A program made the position numbers and the translations under genes. From Roseibium marinum (GTDB lineage: Bacteria > Pseudomonadota > Alphaproteobacteria > Rhizobiales > Stappiaceae), in assembly GCF_002906165.1 (NCBI RefSeq), contig NZ_PPCN01000008.1, forward strand, positions 62,001 to 126,000: DNA of 64,000 bases, in the 5' to 3' direction. Shown here piece after piece: positions 33,624-41,844 of this stretch. How positions within the stretch are numbered: the first letter of the stretch is position 1; each line of letters opens with the position of its first letter. The notes beneath the pieces were generated by a model that searched no databases, was not told where the DNA came from, and worked only from the letters and a program-made list of their open reading frames with translations.

Positions 33624-36203
33624 CTATATTGTGCATGTAATCGGTGACACACTGCTGTAGGGCGATGCAGGCTCCGCTGGCAGGCCAGTTACTGAGCACG
33701 AAACATTCTTGCGTAGAAAGCGCTCCGCTTTTTGAGGAGCCAAGGGCACGCTCAGTAAATATCCCTGGCCGATATCGCACCCCAGGTTTCTAAGGAAGTT
33801 CAATTGATCTCGTGTCTCGACACCTTCTGCGACAACTGACTTTCCAAGGCTTTGGGCAAGATTGAGAATGGTGCGTACAATCACTTCATCGCCGGCATTG
33901 ATACCGATCCCACACACGAAAGAGCGGTCCAGTTTAAGCCGGTCGACCGGTATTCGTTTAAGGTGCGATAGGGACGCATGGCCCGTACCGAAATCGTCAA
34001 GCGCGATTTGAATACCTATTTCGTGAATTGCCTGAAGTGACTGCCCGATCCGCCTGCTCGACCGATCGAGCAATACATTCTCGGTGATTTCAATTTCCAA
34101 TGCTTCCGGTGGCAGCCCGTATCGGCGCAGCAATGTTTCGATAGTTTCTGGAAAATTATCGAGTTTAAGTTGAGAAGCAGCAACATTAACCGCGACAATA
34201 CCAGGAGTCAGGCTCAACTTCTTGAGACGACTGGCCTCCGCTAGAGTACGTTCGAGAACATACTGACCGAGCGGGATAATCAACCCCGTTTCCTCGGCGA
34301 CTGGTATGAACTGACCAGGCGGCATCTCGCCTTCGCGATGGCGCCAGCGGGCTAGCGCCTCAAACCCCGCATGCGCACCGTCAGCGATTTTGAACTGCGG
34401 TTGCAGCGCAATGTCGATCTCGCCATTCTCAAGTGCAAGGCGCAATGCATCCGCGACTGCCTCCCTGCGCTCGAGACCCTCGCGCAACTTCTCACTAAAA
34501 AAGCAATAGCGTCCACGATTGTGCGCTTTCGCCTGATAGAGTGCTATATCGGAGAACTTCAACAATTCGGCCGGATCGACGCTATCGTGCGGGAAAGTAC
34601 AGATGCCCATGGTCGCGCTTGGCCGGATGGATCTCCCGGCGAGTTCGATCGGCGCGGCAATCTTCTTGATGAGTTTCTGCATCAGGCGGTCGATCTGGTC
34701 GACACGCTTGACATTCGGTAGAATAATCGCGAATTCGTCGCCACCCAGCCGCACCACGGTATCGGATACGCGGACTGTTTCATTGATGCGTCGGGCGATC
34801 TGCACAAGCAGCTCATCCCCGCAATCATGCCCCAATGTATCATTTACATCTTTAAAATTGTCGAGGTCGGCAACCACCAACGCACCCTGAGCACCAGAAT
34901 TTACGCTTCGTTCCACAGGCCCTGTCAGGCGATCCAACAGTATCGAACGGTTGAAAAGACCGGTAAGCGGATCACGCTCGGCCTGGCTCTTGATCAGGCT
35001 TTCGGCTTCCTTGAGTGCTGTGATGTCAGTTCTGACCCCAACGATACAACCCGACTGCGAACGCTGTTCTCGAACCTGTAACCAACGACCATTGGAAAGC
35101 TGCTGAATTGATACATTGCCGGGGGCGCGATGTTCACGCAATCGCCGGGCGATCCACATCTCCCGGCCTTCCGGACTATCGTTTGGAAGTACGAATTGGC
35201 CACTTGAAACGCTGTGGCGCAAGATGCTTTCAAAATCAGCACCCACCTGAATTACAGCGGCTGAATCGGTATAGAAGTCGCGATAGGCCGAGTTGAAAAT
35301 CAAAAGCCTGTCGTTTTGATCAAAGGCACCGACTGCGTCGGGGATACTTTCGATAACATCCAGGAGAAGCGCTTCCGCCTCACGCCGACGAGTAACTTCT
35401 GCGTGCAGGGCGGCTTCGGCAATCTTTTTTTCGGTAATATCATAGCGAATTGAAAGGTAGTTGGTTATCTGCCCGGCGGGATTTCGAAGCGGTGCAACTG
35501 TGGTGTCGACCCAGTATTCACTTGCGTCCTTGGCCCGATTGCAGATTTCCCCATGCCTGGGATCGCCACCGGAAATGGTTCTCCACATGTCGGCAAAAAA
35601 GGCTTTTGGGTGATGACCTGAATTCAGAAGACTGTGCTTCTGCCCTATCAATTCGGCTGCGCTGTACCCGCTAATCTCGCAAAATTTCTGATTGGCATAG
35701 GTGATACGCCCCGTACGATCCGTTACTCCGACAATTGCGTGCCGCTCTAAGGCCGCTTTATAAGCACTTAATTCTGCTTGTGTCTTTTCCACCCAGTCTT
35801 TGGCTGCCACAAGGCTCTTGCACTGAGCCCACTCCTTGGTCACATCGACCAGACTTGCAAGCTGCCACGAGGCCTCTCCGTTGTCCGCAATCATCGGCTG
35901 GGAATCGATTTTTAATGCCTTGACCTTTCCCCCGACAAGCAATTCCACCACATGCCCCGCTGTACCCTGCGAGCTCTCTAAAATCAGTTTTAAAACATCT
36001 GCAATTTCATCCAGGGGCGGGTGCCCGTCGGCGTTCGATAGCGTCTGATTGACACCACAACCGAGCAATTGACCCAATGAAAGCTCCAACTGCCTCAGAG
36101 CTTCAGGATTGGCATCAACAACTGTACCGTGCTGATCGAACACGATCAGGCCAACGGGTGCATTGGAGAAAATTGCACCGGCGAAGGAGGATGTGTTTGG
36201 CAT
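33624..36203 (-). CDS. PAS-PAS-PAS-GGDEF-EAL cyclic-di-GMP protein
   Basis: An 859-residue cytoplasmic protein. Three PAS-like segments occupy roughly residues 5-130, 150-265 and 285-400; the second is the best ('VGVTDRTGRITYANQKFCEI'). The GGDEF domain (about 420-580) keeps the intact motif 'VVRLGGDEFAIIL'. The EAL domain (about 595-840) keeps 'FEALARWRH', 'ITENVLL' and 'ALDDFGTGHASLSHLKRIPV', so both activities are possible. The ATG at 36203 follows GAGGAAC. No transmembrane helix is seen. Confidence 0.93.
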   Translation of the reverse strand: MPNTSSFAGAIFSNAPVGLIVFDQHGTVVDANPEALRQLELSLGQLLGCGVNQTLSNADGHPPLDEIADVLKLILESSQGTAGHVVELLVGGKVKALKIDSQPMIADNGEASWQLASLVDVTKEWAQCKSLVAAKDWVEKTQAELSAYKAALERHAIVGVTDRTGRITYANQKFCEISGYSAAELIGQKHSLLNSGHHPKAFFADMWRTISGGDPRHGEICNRAKDASEYWVDTTVAPLRNPAGQITNYLSIRYDITEKKIAEAALHAEVTRRREAEALLLDVIESIPDAVGAFDQNDRLLIFNSAYRDFYTDSAAVIQVGADFESILRHSVSSGQFVLPNDSPEGREMWIARRLREHRAPGNVSIQQLSNGRWLQVREQRSQSGCIVGVRTDITALKEAESLIKSQAERDPLTGLFNRSILLDRLTGPVERSVNSGAQGALVVADLDNFKDVNDTLGHDCGDELLVQIARRINETVRVSDTVVRLGGDEFAIILPNVKRVDQIDRLMQKLIKKIAAPIELAGRSIRPSATMGICTFPHDSVDPAELLKFSDIALYQAKAHNRGRYCFFSEKLREGLERREAVADALRLALENGEIDIALQPQFKIADGAHAGFEALARWRHREGEMPPGQFIPVAEETGLIIPLGQYVLERTLAEASRLKKLSLTPGIVAVNVAASQLKLDNFPETIETLLRRYGLPPEALEIEITENVLLDRSSRRIGQSLQAIHEIGIQIALDDFGTGHASLSHLKRIPVDRLKLDRSFVCGIGINAGDEVIVRTILNLAQSLGKSVVAEGVETRDQLNFLRNLGCDIGQGYLLSVPLAPQKAERFLRKNVSCSVTGLPAEPASPYSSVSPITCTI

Positions 36204-36428
36204 CACTGTTCCTCATTTCATAAGCTCGGCGCCTCATGCCAGGCCAGTTTCATGGACAAGCCTGAAAGTTATTTGAAACTGCGCCGCATAGAGCCACCTG
36301 TACTTAATTAGTTAAGTATATTTCTTATAAGTACGGTAACGTACATATAATTGGTTAACTGTGGATTAACAAAATTTAACAATATCCGTGCTCTATATTA
36401 ATTGACCCGGGCAATACTATAAGCCGGT

Positions 36429-37133
36429 ATGACTGACCGTTTAGAACGACTTACTAAGAACCGTATTGTTTGCGCTACCCGACCAGAGGCGCAAGCCTTC
36501 CTTGCAAGCCGTATGGATACACGGCCTCTGGAAGCGGGAAGTGTGCTTTACGAAAAGTCCCAAAATTTCACCCACGCTATTTTTCCGCACACGGGCATCA
36601 TTTCCCTGATGGCCGAGATGAGCGACGGTCGCAGCGTCGAAAAGGCGTCTATCGGAAATGAGGGCTTTCTTGGCTTCACCTATCTAATGGGCGGAACCGA
36701 TTCGATCAGCAGGACCATCGTACAAGTTCCCGGTATTGCCTCATGGCTCACAATGTCGGATTTGGACGAAGCCATGCAACGCTTTGTATGTGTTCGCGAG
36801 GTAATGCTCCGGTACTCGAAAGCCTTGATTATTCAACTTATGGAAAGCGTGGCTTGTAACACCCTGCATACCGCAGAGCAGCGTGTCAGTCGGTGGCTCC
36901 TTCATGCGGATGACCGCCTGGGCGGAGCAGACTTTCAGCTTACGCAAAAGGCAATGTCCGAAGTTCTCGGAGTGCGCCGGGCAACAATTAGCCAGGTTTG
37001 TTCGGATCTCCTCGAGTTCGAAGCAATAATCTATTCTCGAGGCATCATATCTATTTTAAACAGGGATATTCTGAGGAACCATGCTTGCAGTTGTTATGAC
37101 AGAGTTACCGAAGCAAGCATTTCTACAGATTAA
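36429..37133 (+). CDS. Crp/Fnr-family transcriptional regulator
   Basis: A 234-residue regulator with an N-terminal cyclic-nucleotide-binding-like domain ('RPLEAGSVLYEKSQNFTHAI', 'MAEMSDGRSVEKASIGNEGF') and a C-terminal HTH ('QLTQKAMSEVLGVRRATISQ'). There is no N-terminal cysteine cluster, so it is not a classic FNR oxygen sensor. Similar short Crp-like proteins respond to stress or oxygen signals. It is divergent from the GGDEF-EAL gene across an AT-rich promoter region (36204-36428) and may regulate it. Confidence 0.9.
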   Translation: MTDRLERLTKNRIVCATRPEAQAFLASRMDTRPLEAGSVLYEKSQNFTHAIFPHTGIISLMAEMSDGRSVEKASIGNEGFLGFTYLMGGTDSISRTIVQVPGIASWLTMSDLDEAMQRFVCVREVMLRYSKALIIQLMESVACNTLHTAEQRVSRWLLHADDRLGGADFQLTQKAMSEVLGVRRATISQVCSDLLEFEAIIYSRGIISILNRDILRNHACSCYDRVTEASISTD

Positions 37134-37359
37134 CGGAACATACTTACATACTAAAATCTGACGTTAAGGGACAGAAATTCGGTACTGGCCGCGATTATCT
37201 GCTACCGCAGCTTTCGGTTTTTATTACCAGCCATTCACTCTCGCTGGTGTCCGCCATGCATCCAGTATTCCACCAGCAAGAATTAAGCCGGCAGCGATTT
37301 CTCCAGGTATCCGGATGTTCATGAGATCAGGAAGCGCAGTTCCAATCCGAGAAACGGAA

Positions 37360-37986
37360 TTATCTGGCAGGCGGGCGCTTCCACAAAAAGCATAGATCCG
37401 TTTTTTGCGCCTCTTCAAACTGTTGAATCTCCGGAGCAAAGGCGAGAGTTTGTTCTATGTGGTCCGCTCCATCCATCAGGAGCTGTTTTCTTGCAGGATT
37501 AATTTCGAAAAAAACACTTATCTCGTCACTCGTCAAAATCGTTTGTTTTCCAAGATCGATTGTCAGGTTGGTACGATCCACCTGCAATACTTTTTGAATG
37601 AGCGCATCGACTTCTTTTTCAGGGAGCGTTATCGCAAGCAATCCGTTTTTCTCGCATTTCCCGAAAAAGATCCCCGCGAAGCTGCGTGCAATAATAGCAC
37701 GGATACCGATCTGCATCAGGTCCCAGACCGCATATTCCCGGCTGGACCCGCATCCGAAATTCGAAGCGCAGACGGGGAAACGTGCAATGTCATACGAAGC
37801 CTGATTGAGAACGAAGCCTGTTCGCTTTCCGCCCGTTGCATCAAACCGGAGATCGTGGAAAGCACCGCCTGCCAATCCTTCGCGGTCGATGCGCTTGAGA
37901 ATTTGCTTCGGCATTATCCCATCGGTATCGACATTCGGCTGGGGCAGCGGGGCCGCTACGTCCGTTTCGACAAGAAACGGTTTCAT
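37360..37986 (-). CDS. leuD: LeuD-like isopropylmalate dehydratase small subunit (orphan)
   Basis: A 208-residue small subunit of the aconitase-superfamily enzyme that isomerises isopropylmalate in leucine synthesis. 'PNVDTDGIMPKQILK', 'FPVCASNFGCGSSREYAVWD', then 'GIRAIIARSFAGIFFGKCEKNG' are the LeuD motifs. I start at 37986, ten bases after GGAGG, rather than three codons earlier. No leuC is nearby; directly upstream lies a truncated ABC permease remnant. It may be a second copy working with a distant large subunit, possibly on another hydroxy-acid. The C-terminal part is divergent from standard LeuD. Confidence 0.85.
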   Translation of the reverse strand: MKPFLVETDVAAPLPQPNVDTDGIMPKQILKRIDREGLAGGAFHDLRFDATGGKRTGFVLNQASYDIARFPVCASNFGCGSSREYAVWDLMQIGIRAIIARSFAGIFFGKCEKNGLLAITLPEKEVDALIQKVLQVDRTNLTIDLGKQTILTSDEISVFFEINPARKQLLMDGADHIEQTLAFAPEIQQFEEAQKTDLCFLWKRPPAR

Positions 37987-38038
37987 TGATCGCATTCCTC
38001 CATCAGCCCGCGTACATCAATGAGGTAGCCTGCCACTG

Positions 38039-38617
38039 CAGCGGCTCGGAACCGACCAGATCGGCCGTGATTACCTGTCCCGGCTGATGTCGGGAGGGCG
38101 CGTCGCCCTGCTGGTCGCACTGACCGGCGTCAGCGTCTCCATTCTCGCCGGCACCCTGCTCGGACTGGTCGCCGGCTATGTCGGAGGCTGGCTCGACGAC
38201 GCGATCATGCGCCTGACGGATGCACTGATGGCGATCCCGGAACTCCTCCTGATCGCAATTCTCGTGCTCACCTTCGGCAAGGAGATCCTTTCCCTGTCGC
38301 TGATCGTCGGGATTGTCTGCACGCTTGGCGTGGTGCGCGTGGTGCGCGCCAAGACAATCGCCATTGCCGCGCTCGATTTCGTGCGCGCGGCGGAACTTCG
38401 CGGTGAACGACCCGGTTTCATCCTGCTGAGCGAAATTGCTCCCAACCTGCTCGGGCTTCTCGCCGTCGAATTCGCCATCCGCTGCTCTTCCGCAATTCTG
38501 AAAATTTCGGCCCTGTCCTTCCTCGAACTCGGCATCAGTCAGCCGACGCCCAAATGGCCCCGGTTCCGGCACCGCAATCCCTTTCCGCCTGAGGCCGGAT
38601 TTCTCCCGCACAAGTAA
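38039..38617 (+). pseudogene. Truncated DppC-type ABC permease remnant
   Basis: The frame encodes the middle of a peptide/nickel ABC permease: 'LGTDQIGRDYLSRL', helices, an EAA-loop-like 'LDFVRAAELRGERPGFILLS' and 'SFLELGISQPTPKW'. The first 90 or so residues and the C-terminal third of a normal DppC (about 290 residues) are missing; after 'PTPKW' the sequence becomes unrelated (RFRHRNPFPPEAG). The homology begins right behind the leuD start region, without a promoter or start, so this looks like a fragment left by rearrangement. Confidence 0.85.
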
Positions 38618-38802
38618 AACGGCCCCGAGAGGCGTTTCAACAAAGCCCCACCGGTTGAACTCAGAAATTGAGTTGAATTTCCTTGCAACCGGAATATAGT
38701 AAAAATGTCGCAATACCCGCTTTGATGGCGCGGAGAATTCCTTTTGTGTTCGCCGCGCTCGACATGACCACAGCCAACATGAAAGGGGGTGAACAAGAGC
38801 GT

Positions 38803-39030
38803 ATGGACAACAACGAGTTGACTCAAACGGAGTTGCTGAAACGGCTTGGCGAGAGGGTTGCTCTGCTGGCCAGGATGCAAAGCGAGGCAGCGAGGCTGCT
38901 CTCTGAGAGGGCAGCGGGCTTCTTCGGTCTTCAAGAAAGGCTGGCGAAGGAATTTAATCGCGCGTCCGATTTGACCCAAAAGCTCGCCGAAAGGCTGGAT
39001 GCCAGGCTTAAGGCCAGGATGGCAAACTAG
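38803..39030 (+). CDS. Hypothetical small coiled-coil protein
   Basis: A 75-residue, almost wholly helical protein: MDNNELTQTELLKRLGERVA, 'ARLLSERAAGFFGLQERLAK' and 'LTQKLAERLDARLKARMAN'. The heptad-like pattern suggests a coiled coil. A GGGGG stretch lies about 11 bases upstream of the ATG. I do not recognise a family, and the coding status is uncertain. It lies between the permease remnant and the AT-rich block. Confidence 0.4.
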   Translation: MDNNELTQTELLKRLGERVALLARMQSEAARLLSERAAGFFGLQERLAKEFNRASDLTQKLAERLDARLKARMAN

Positions 39031-39512
39031 CATTCCGCGAGCGCTGAGCCCGATCATTCCCCAGCATCAGTCGCCTCTCGATTGTCCGTCCCCAGCAAGA
39101 TCCCCGGCAACAATCCGGCTTTTCCCCAGACCGGATTGTCAGGACATCGCACGACAGGGCTTGAACGCGAAAGAAACGGCACGGCACACCCTGAGATTAC
39201 AGCCGCCGCACGTTTCCGAACCCTTGGCGGAACATGACACAGCCGAACCGCCAAGGGCAGAGAACCGATAGAATATTCTCTATCTTTACTTTATACATAA
39301 AGTAAAGATAGACATCTATTGCAAAAATTGTTTCACAAAGCGTGTTAAAAATAATCTTATTATAAATTTATTATTGAACAATAATCAAAAAATGCTACCA
39401 TCTTAAAAATATCCAAAAATACACAGATAAAATAATATAGATTGTAATAAATTCAAAAATAACGGCCTTTCCGTACACTGAAAATTTGATTGCAGTGATC
39501 GGACACTTGTTT
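39031..39512. other. AT-rich intergenic block at the accessory segment edge
   Basis: No gene is supported. From about 39271 to 39480 the DNA is strikingly AT-rich compared with the rest of the window, with runs such as AAAAATAATCTTATTATAAA. This is a usual sign of foreign or promoter DNA. A perfect hairpin lies inside (39280-39311). Confidence 0.6.
39280..39311. repeat. Perfect 14-bp inverted repeat (hairpin)
   Basis: CTATCTTTACTTTA, loop TACA, TAAAGTAAAGATAG. Both arms match without mismatch. It sits at the boundary between GC-rich DNA and the AT-rich block. It could be a transcription terminator, an operator or part of a mobile-element end. Confidence 0.75.
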
Positions 39513-39785
39513 GCGCCCGTAGCTCAATGGCAAAAGGAAGGAATGGAGACCGTTTTGCTTCTAGACACCTCTAAATTGAGCATGTTGCTTGCAGGCTTTG
39601 CTATGTCAGCTGGGGAGCGCGAGTAAGGTTTGCGTCATGCCCGTTCTCTCGACTCCTTCGATTGAAGATGCATCTGGTAGGGAGTTTGGACATGACGTTT
39701 AGCGGCAAAAACGGCTTGATTTCATCCCAAGAGCACCGGACTCCTAACCCGGAGGTTGCGGGTTCGAATCCCGTCGGGCGTACCA
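39513..39785 (+). pseudogene. tRNA-Arg(CCU) gene split by a 199-bp insertion in the D loop
   Basis: The 5' part (39513-39530) gives the acceptor strand GCGCCCG, TA, D-stem GCTC and AATGG. The 3' part (39730-39785) gives D-stem GAGC, the anticodon arm with loop CTCCTAA (anticodon CCU at 39743-39745), the T arm GCGGG-TTCGAAT-CCCGT, acceptor strand CGGGCGT, A and an encoded CCA. The acceptor strands pair fully across the gap (one G-U). Between them are 199 bases with no tRNA-like structure. The anticodon stem has one A-C mismatch (31-39). Unless the insert is removed from the RNA, this gene is non-functional. Confidence 0.75.
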
Positions 39786-39933
39786 GAACGCGAAAGACTT
39801 TCGCACGAGCGGCAAACGCCGCGCAGCAGGCTTCAGAGTGGGTTTGCGACATCAACGCCAAATCCGGTCCGCGATTGTGAGTGATTTGCGGGGGGAAGCT
39901 TGGCACCATTCTGAGGGAAAGTAGGAGAAACCA

Positions 39934-40101
39934 ATGGAGTCCTCAATTCAAGACACAGCGGTGACAAAAAACGAAGTGGCCGAGCGTGACGGCGACACGC
40001 CTGCCTACGAGCCGCCGAAAGTGAAATCGCTGGCCCAGGGCGATTTATTGAGCGCCGTGAAAAAAGGGTCGAAGTTCCCCGCACGCGGCTTCTCTGGCTG
40101 A
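39934..40101 (+). CDS. Putative RiPP precursor peptide (55 aa)
   Basis: A 55-residue peptide starting MESSIQDTAVTKNEVAERDG, with AGGAG nine bases before the ATG. The middle 'YEPPKVKSLAQGDLLSAV' (residues 25-42) has the YxxPx-hydrophobic pattern that PqqD-like recognition domains bind in lasso-type leaders. The C-terminal end KKGSKFPARGFSG would be the core. It is followed by a strong stem-loop and then by a PqqD-like gene and radical SAM genes, the standard order for a peptide modification cluster. It has no cysteines, so a thioether product is excluded. The precursor role is inference from size, motif and position. Confidence 0.72.
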   Translation: MESSIQDTAVTKNEVAERDGDTPAYEPPKVKSLAQGDLLSAVKKGSKFPARGFSG

Positions 40102-40120
40102 CCTGCCGGAGAAGAACACC

Positions 40121-40145
40121 GGAGGCCCGGTTCCCCCGGGCCTCC
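40121..40145 (+). terminator. Stem-loop between precursor and modification genes
   Basis: GGAGGCCCGG, loop TTCCC, CCGGGCCTCC form a perfect 10-bp GC-rich stem, 19 bases after the precursor stop. There is no T tract, so partial termination or mRNA protection is likely. It would give more precursor than enzyme. Confidence 0.7.
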
Positions 40146-40195
40146 ATCTCCCTGTATCGCTGCTCGATGGAATTCAGAAAATGGAGGTCGGTATC

Positions 40196-40486
40196 ATGTC
40201 AGGCGAACAAGGTACCTGGTATCCATGCCGCAGTCAGGTTACGGAATGGCGCAATGTGGGACAGGACACCTTGGTCTTGCACCTCACACTGAAGCAATAC
40301 CACATTCTCAATCATGTCGCCGGCCGGATCTGGAGCCTTTGTGACGGAACAAGGTCCAGCCGCGATATAGCAGAGGAACTGGCCCGAAACTTCAGCACTG
40401 ACGCCGACGCCGTTCTAAGCGACGTCACGGACACGCTGAAGGGTTTCGGCACGATGGGCATTCTAGACGCGGGGAGCTCATCATGA
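40196..40486 (+). CDS. PqqD-like RiPP recognition element protein
   Basis: A 96-residue PqqD-family protein that would bind the precursor leader and present it to the radical SAM enzymes. 'HLTLKQYHILNHVAGRIWSL' followed by 'CDGTRSSRDIAEELARNF' is the PqqD pattern of strand, helix and helix. I start at the ATG 40196, eight bases after GGAGG, rather than five codons earlier. It overlaps the next gene by four bases (ATGA). Confidence 0.85.
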   Translation: MSGEQGTWYPCRSQVTEWRNVGQDTLVLHLTLKQYHILNHVAGRIWSLCDGTRSSRDIAEELARNFSTDADAVLSDVTDTLKGFGTMGILDAGSSS

Positions 40487-41844
40487 CCGGCCACGGTTAT
40501 GTCACCCCGCCCCTGGCATGGCTCGAACACGGCGGCGACACGCTCGCCCTCAGCCGCGTCAACCGGAGATGGGCAGTCCTGAATCCGGCCGCGGCGGCGA
40601 TTATCCAGTCTTGCGGCCGGCCTGGTGCAACCGCGCAAGCCATCCATTCGCGCTTCGAGGCACGTTTCGGCCCGGTTCCGGGTGACCGCTTCGTGGCCTG
40701 GCTGGATGATCTGGAGGCGACCGGATTGCTGGTTCGCAACGGCCAGGTTTCAAAAACCGCTCAAGAACCGTCACCGGCATCGTACAGTGTCGTGCATGCC
40801 TATATCGAGATGCTGGCGCGCTGCAACCTGCGCTGCGTTCATTGCTTCATGGGCGGTGCGCCGGAGCGGACTGAAATTCTGACCGTTCGGGAAATCAAGT
40901 CGATCATCGATGACCTGCAGGCGGCAGGCGGCCGCTTCGTCACCCTTTCCGGCGGCGAACCCGTTCTTCATCCCGATTTTCCAGAGATCGCCCGTTACGT
41001 CACCGATCAGGGGCTTTCGGGAACCGTGATCAGCAACGGCACCACCCTCCGGCCCGCCCTGCTGAAGCTCATAGACACGCTTGGCTTTAATCTTGCCATA
41101 AGCCTTGACGGCGTGTCGGACGCGGTAAACAAAAAAATCCGGGGCACAACGGCGCGGCGGATCATTCGGGTCATCGATCAGGCACTCGAGACGCTCGGCC
41201 CGGACCGGTTCACGCTGTCCTTCACACCGGTCAAATCCAATCTGAATGAGATTGAACCGCTGTTGGAATTTGTCGAGGCACGCGGCATTCGCAGGGTGAA
41301 CATTTCCGTCTATGAGGAAGTCGGACGGGCAAGCGCGCATGCAAGCGAGTTGAGTTTATCGGAGGAAGACCGGGTCCAGTTGATGGAGGTCCTGTTCAGG
41401 CGCGCGATCGATCTCATCGGCAAGACCGAGATCGACCTGAACGACACCCGAAACATCCTCAGCCAATTCATTCCCGATCTGTGCGACGACAGCGTTCACC
41501 CCTTGTGGCGCAGCGTGCGGATCACATCGTCAGGAGAGGTTTTTCCGGGTTCGTTCGGTGCCGTTGAGCATTTTCGGCTTGGCAATATCCGGGAGACACC
41601 CTTTTCAGATCTGCTGAAGAGCAAGAGACTGAGCGAACTTCGCGCAATGCTGGGAAGACGTGTCGAAAGGACACCCGAATGCAAGAATTGCGAATGGCGT
41701 CAGATTTGCCGGGGGGGCAGTGTGGCGGCCGCCTTTTGCGCGACCGGTGAGATCAATGCGCCCGATCCGCATTGCCGCGGATATCGGGCGGTCTTTCCCA
41801 AGGTGGCCGTTGCGCTTGCCAACCGGGCACCGGGGCCGGTGTAA
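40483..41844 (+). CDS. Radical SAM/SPASM peptide-modifying enzyme with N-terminal PqqD-like domain
   Basis: A 453-residue enzyme. Residues 1-85 form a second PqqD-like domain ('LSRVNRRWAVLNPAAAAIIQ'). The radical SAM core has the cluster motif CNLRCVHC (Cys114, 118, 121), 'VTLSGGEPVLHPDF' (SAM-binding GGE) and 'NLAISLDGVSD'. The C-terminal SPASM domain has 'TPECKNCEWRQICRGGS' and a final 'DPHCRGY', supplying ligands for auxiliary clusters. This is the layout of PqqE-like enzymes that form C-C or C-X links in peptides. Its start overlaps the PqqD gene, and its stop overlaps the kinase-like gene (TAATG). The modification made is not predictable. Confidence 0.92.
   Translation: MTGHGYVTPPLAWLEHGGDTLALSRVNRRWAVLNPAAAAIIQSCGRPGATAQAIHSRFEARFGPVPGDRFVAWLDDLEATGLLVRNGQVSKTAQEPSPASYSVVHAYIEMLARCNLRCVHCFMGGAPERTEILTVREIKSIIDDLQAAGGRFVTLSGGEPVLHPDFPEIARYVTDQGLSGTVISNGTTLRPALLKLIDTLGFNLAISLDGVSDAVNKKIRGTTARRIIRVIDQALETLGPDRFTLSFTPVKSNLNEIEPLLEFVEARGIRRVNISVYEEVGRASAHASELSLSEEDRVQLMEVLFRRAIDLIGKTEIDLNDTRNILSQFIPDLCDDSVHPLWRSVRITSSGEVFPGSFGAVEHFRLGNIRETPFSDLLKSKRLSELRAMLGRRVERTPECKNCEWRQICRGGSVAAAFCATGEINAPDPHCRGYRAVFPKVAVALANRAPGPV

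Noticed and set aside
39531-39729. Group I intron in the split tRNA-Arg
   Set aside because: Group I introns of bacterial tRNAs sit in the anticodon loop; this insert is in the D loop and shows no recognisable P/Q/R/S core. It cannot be fully excluded without folding.
39601-39909. Minus-strand frame with 'RPTGFEPATSGLGVRCS'
   Set aside because: This peptide is the well-known false translation of the T arm of a tRNA read backwards; the tRNA-Arg fragment lies exactly there.
39934-41844. PQQ biosynthesis (pqqA-pqqD-pqqE)
   Set aside because: The peptide lacks the PqqA Glu-x-x-x-Tyr core and there is no pqqB or pqqC; the SPASM enzyme also has an extra fused recognition domain.
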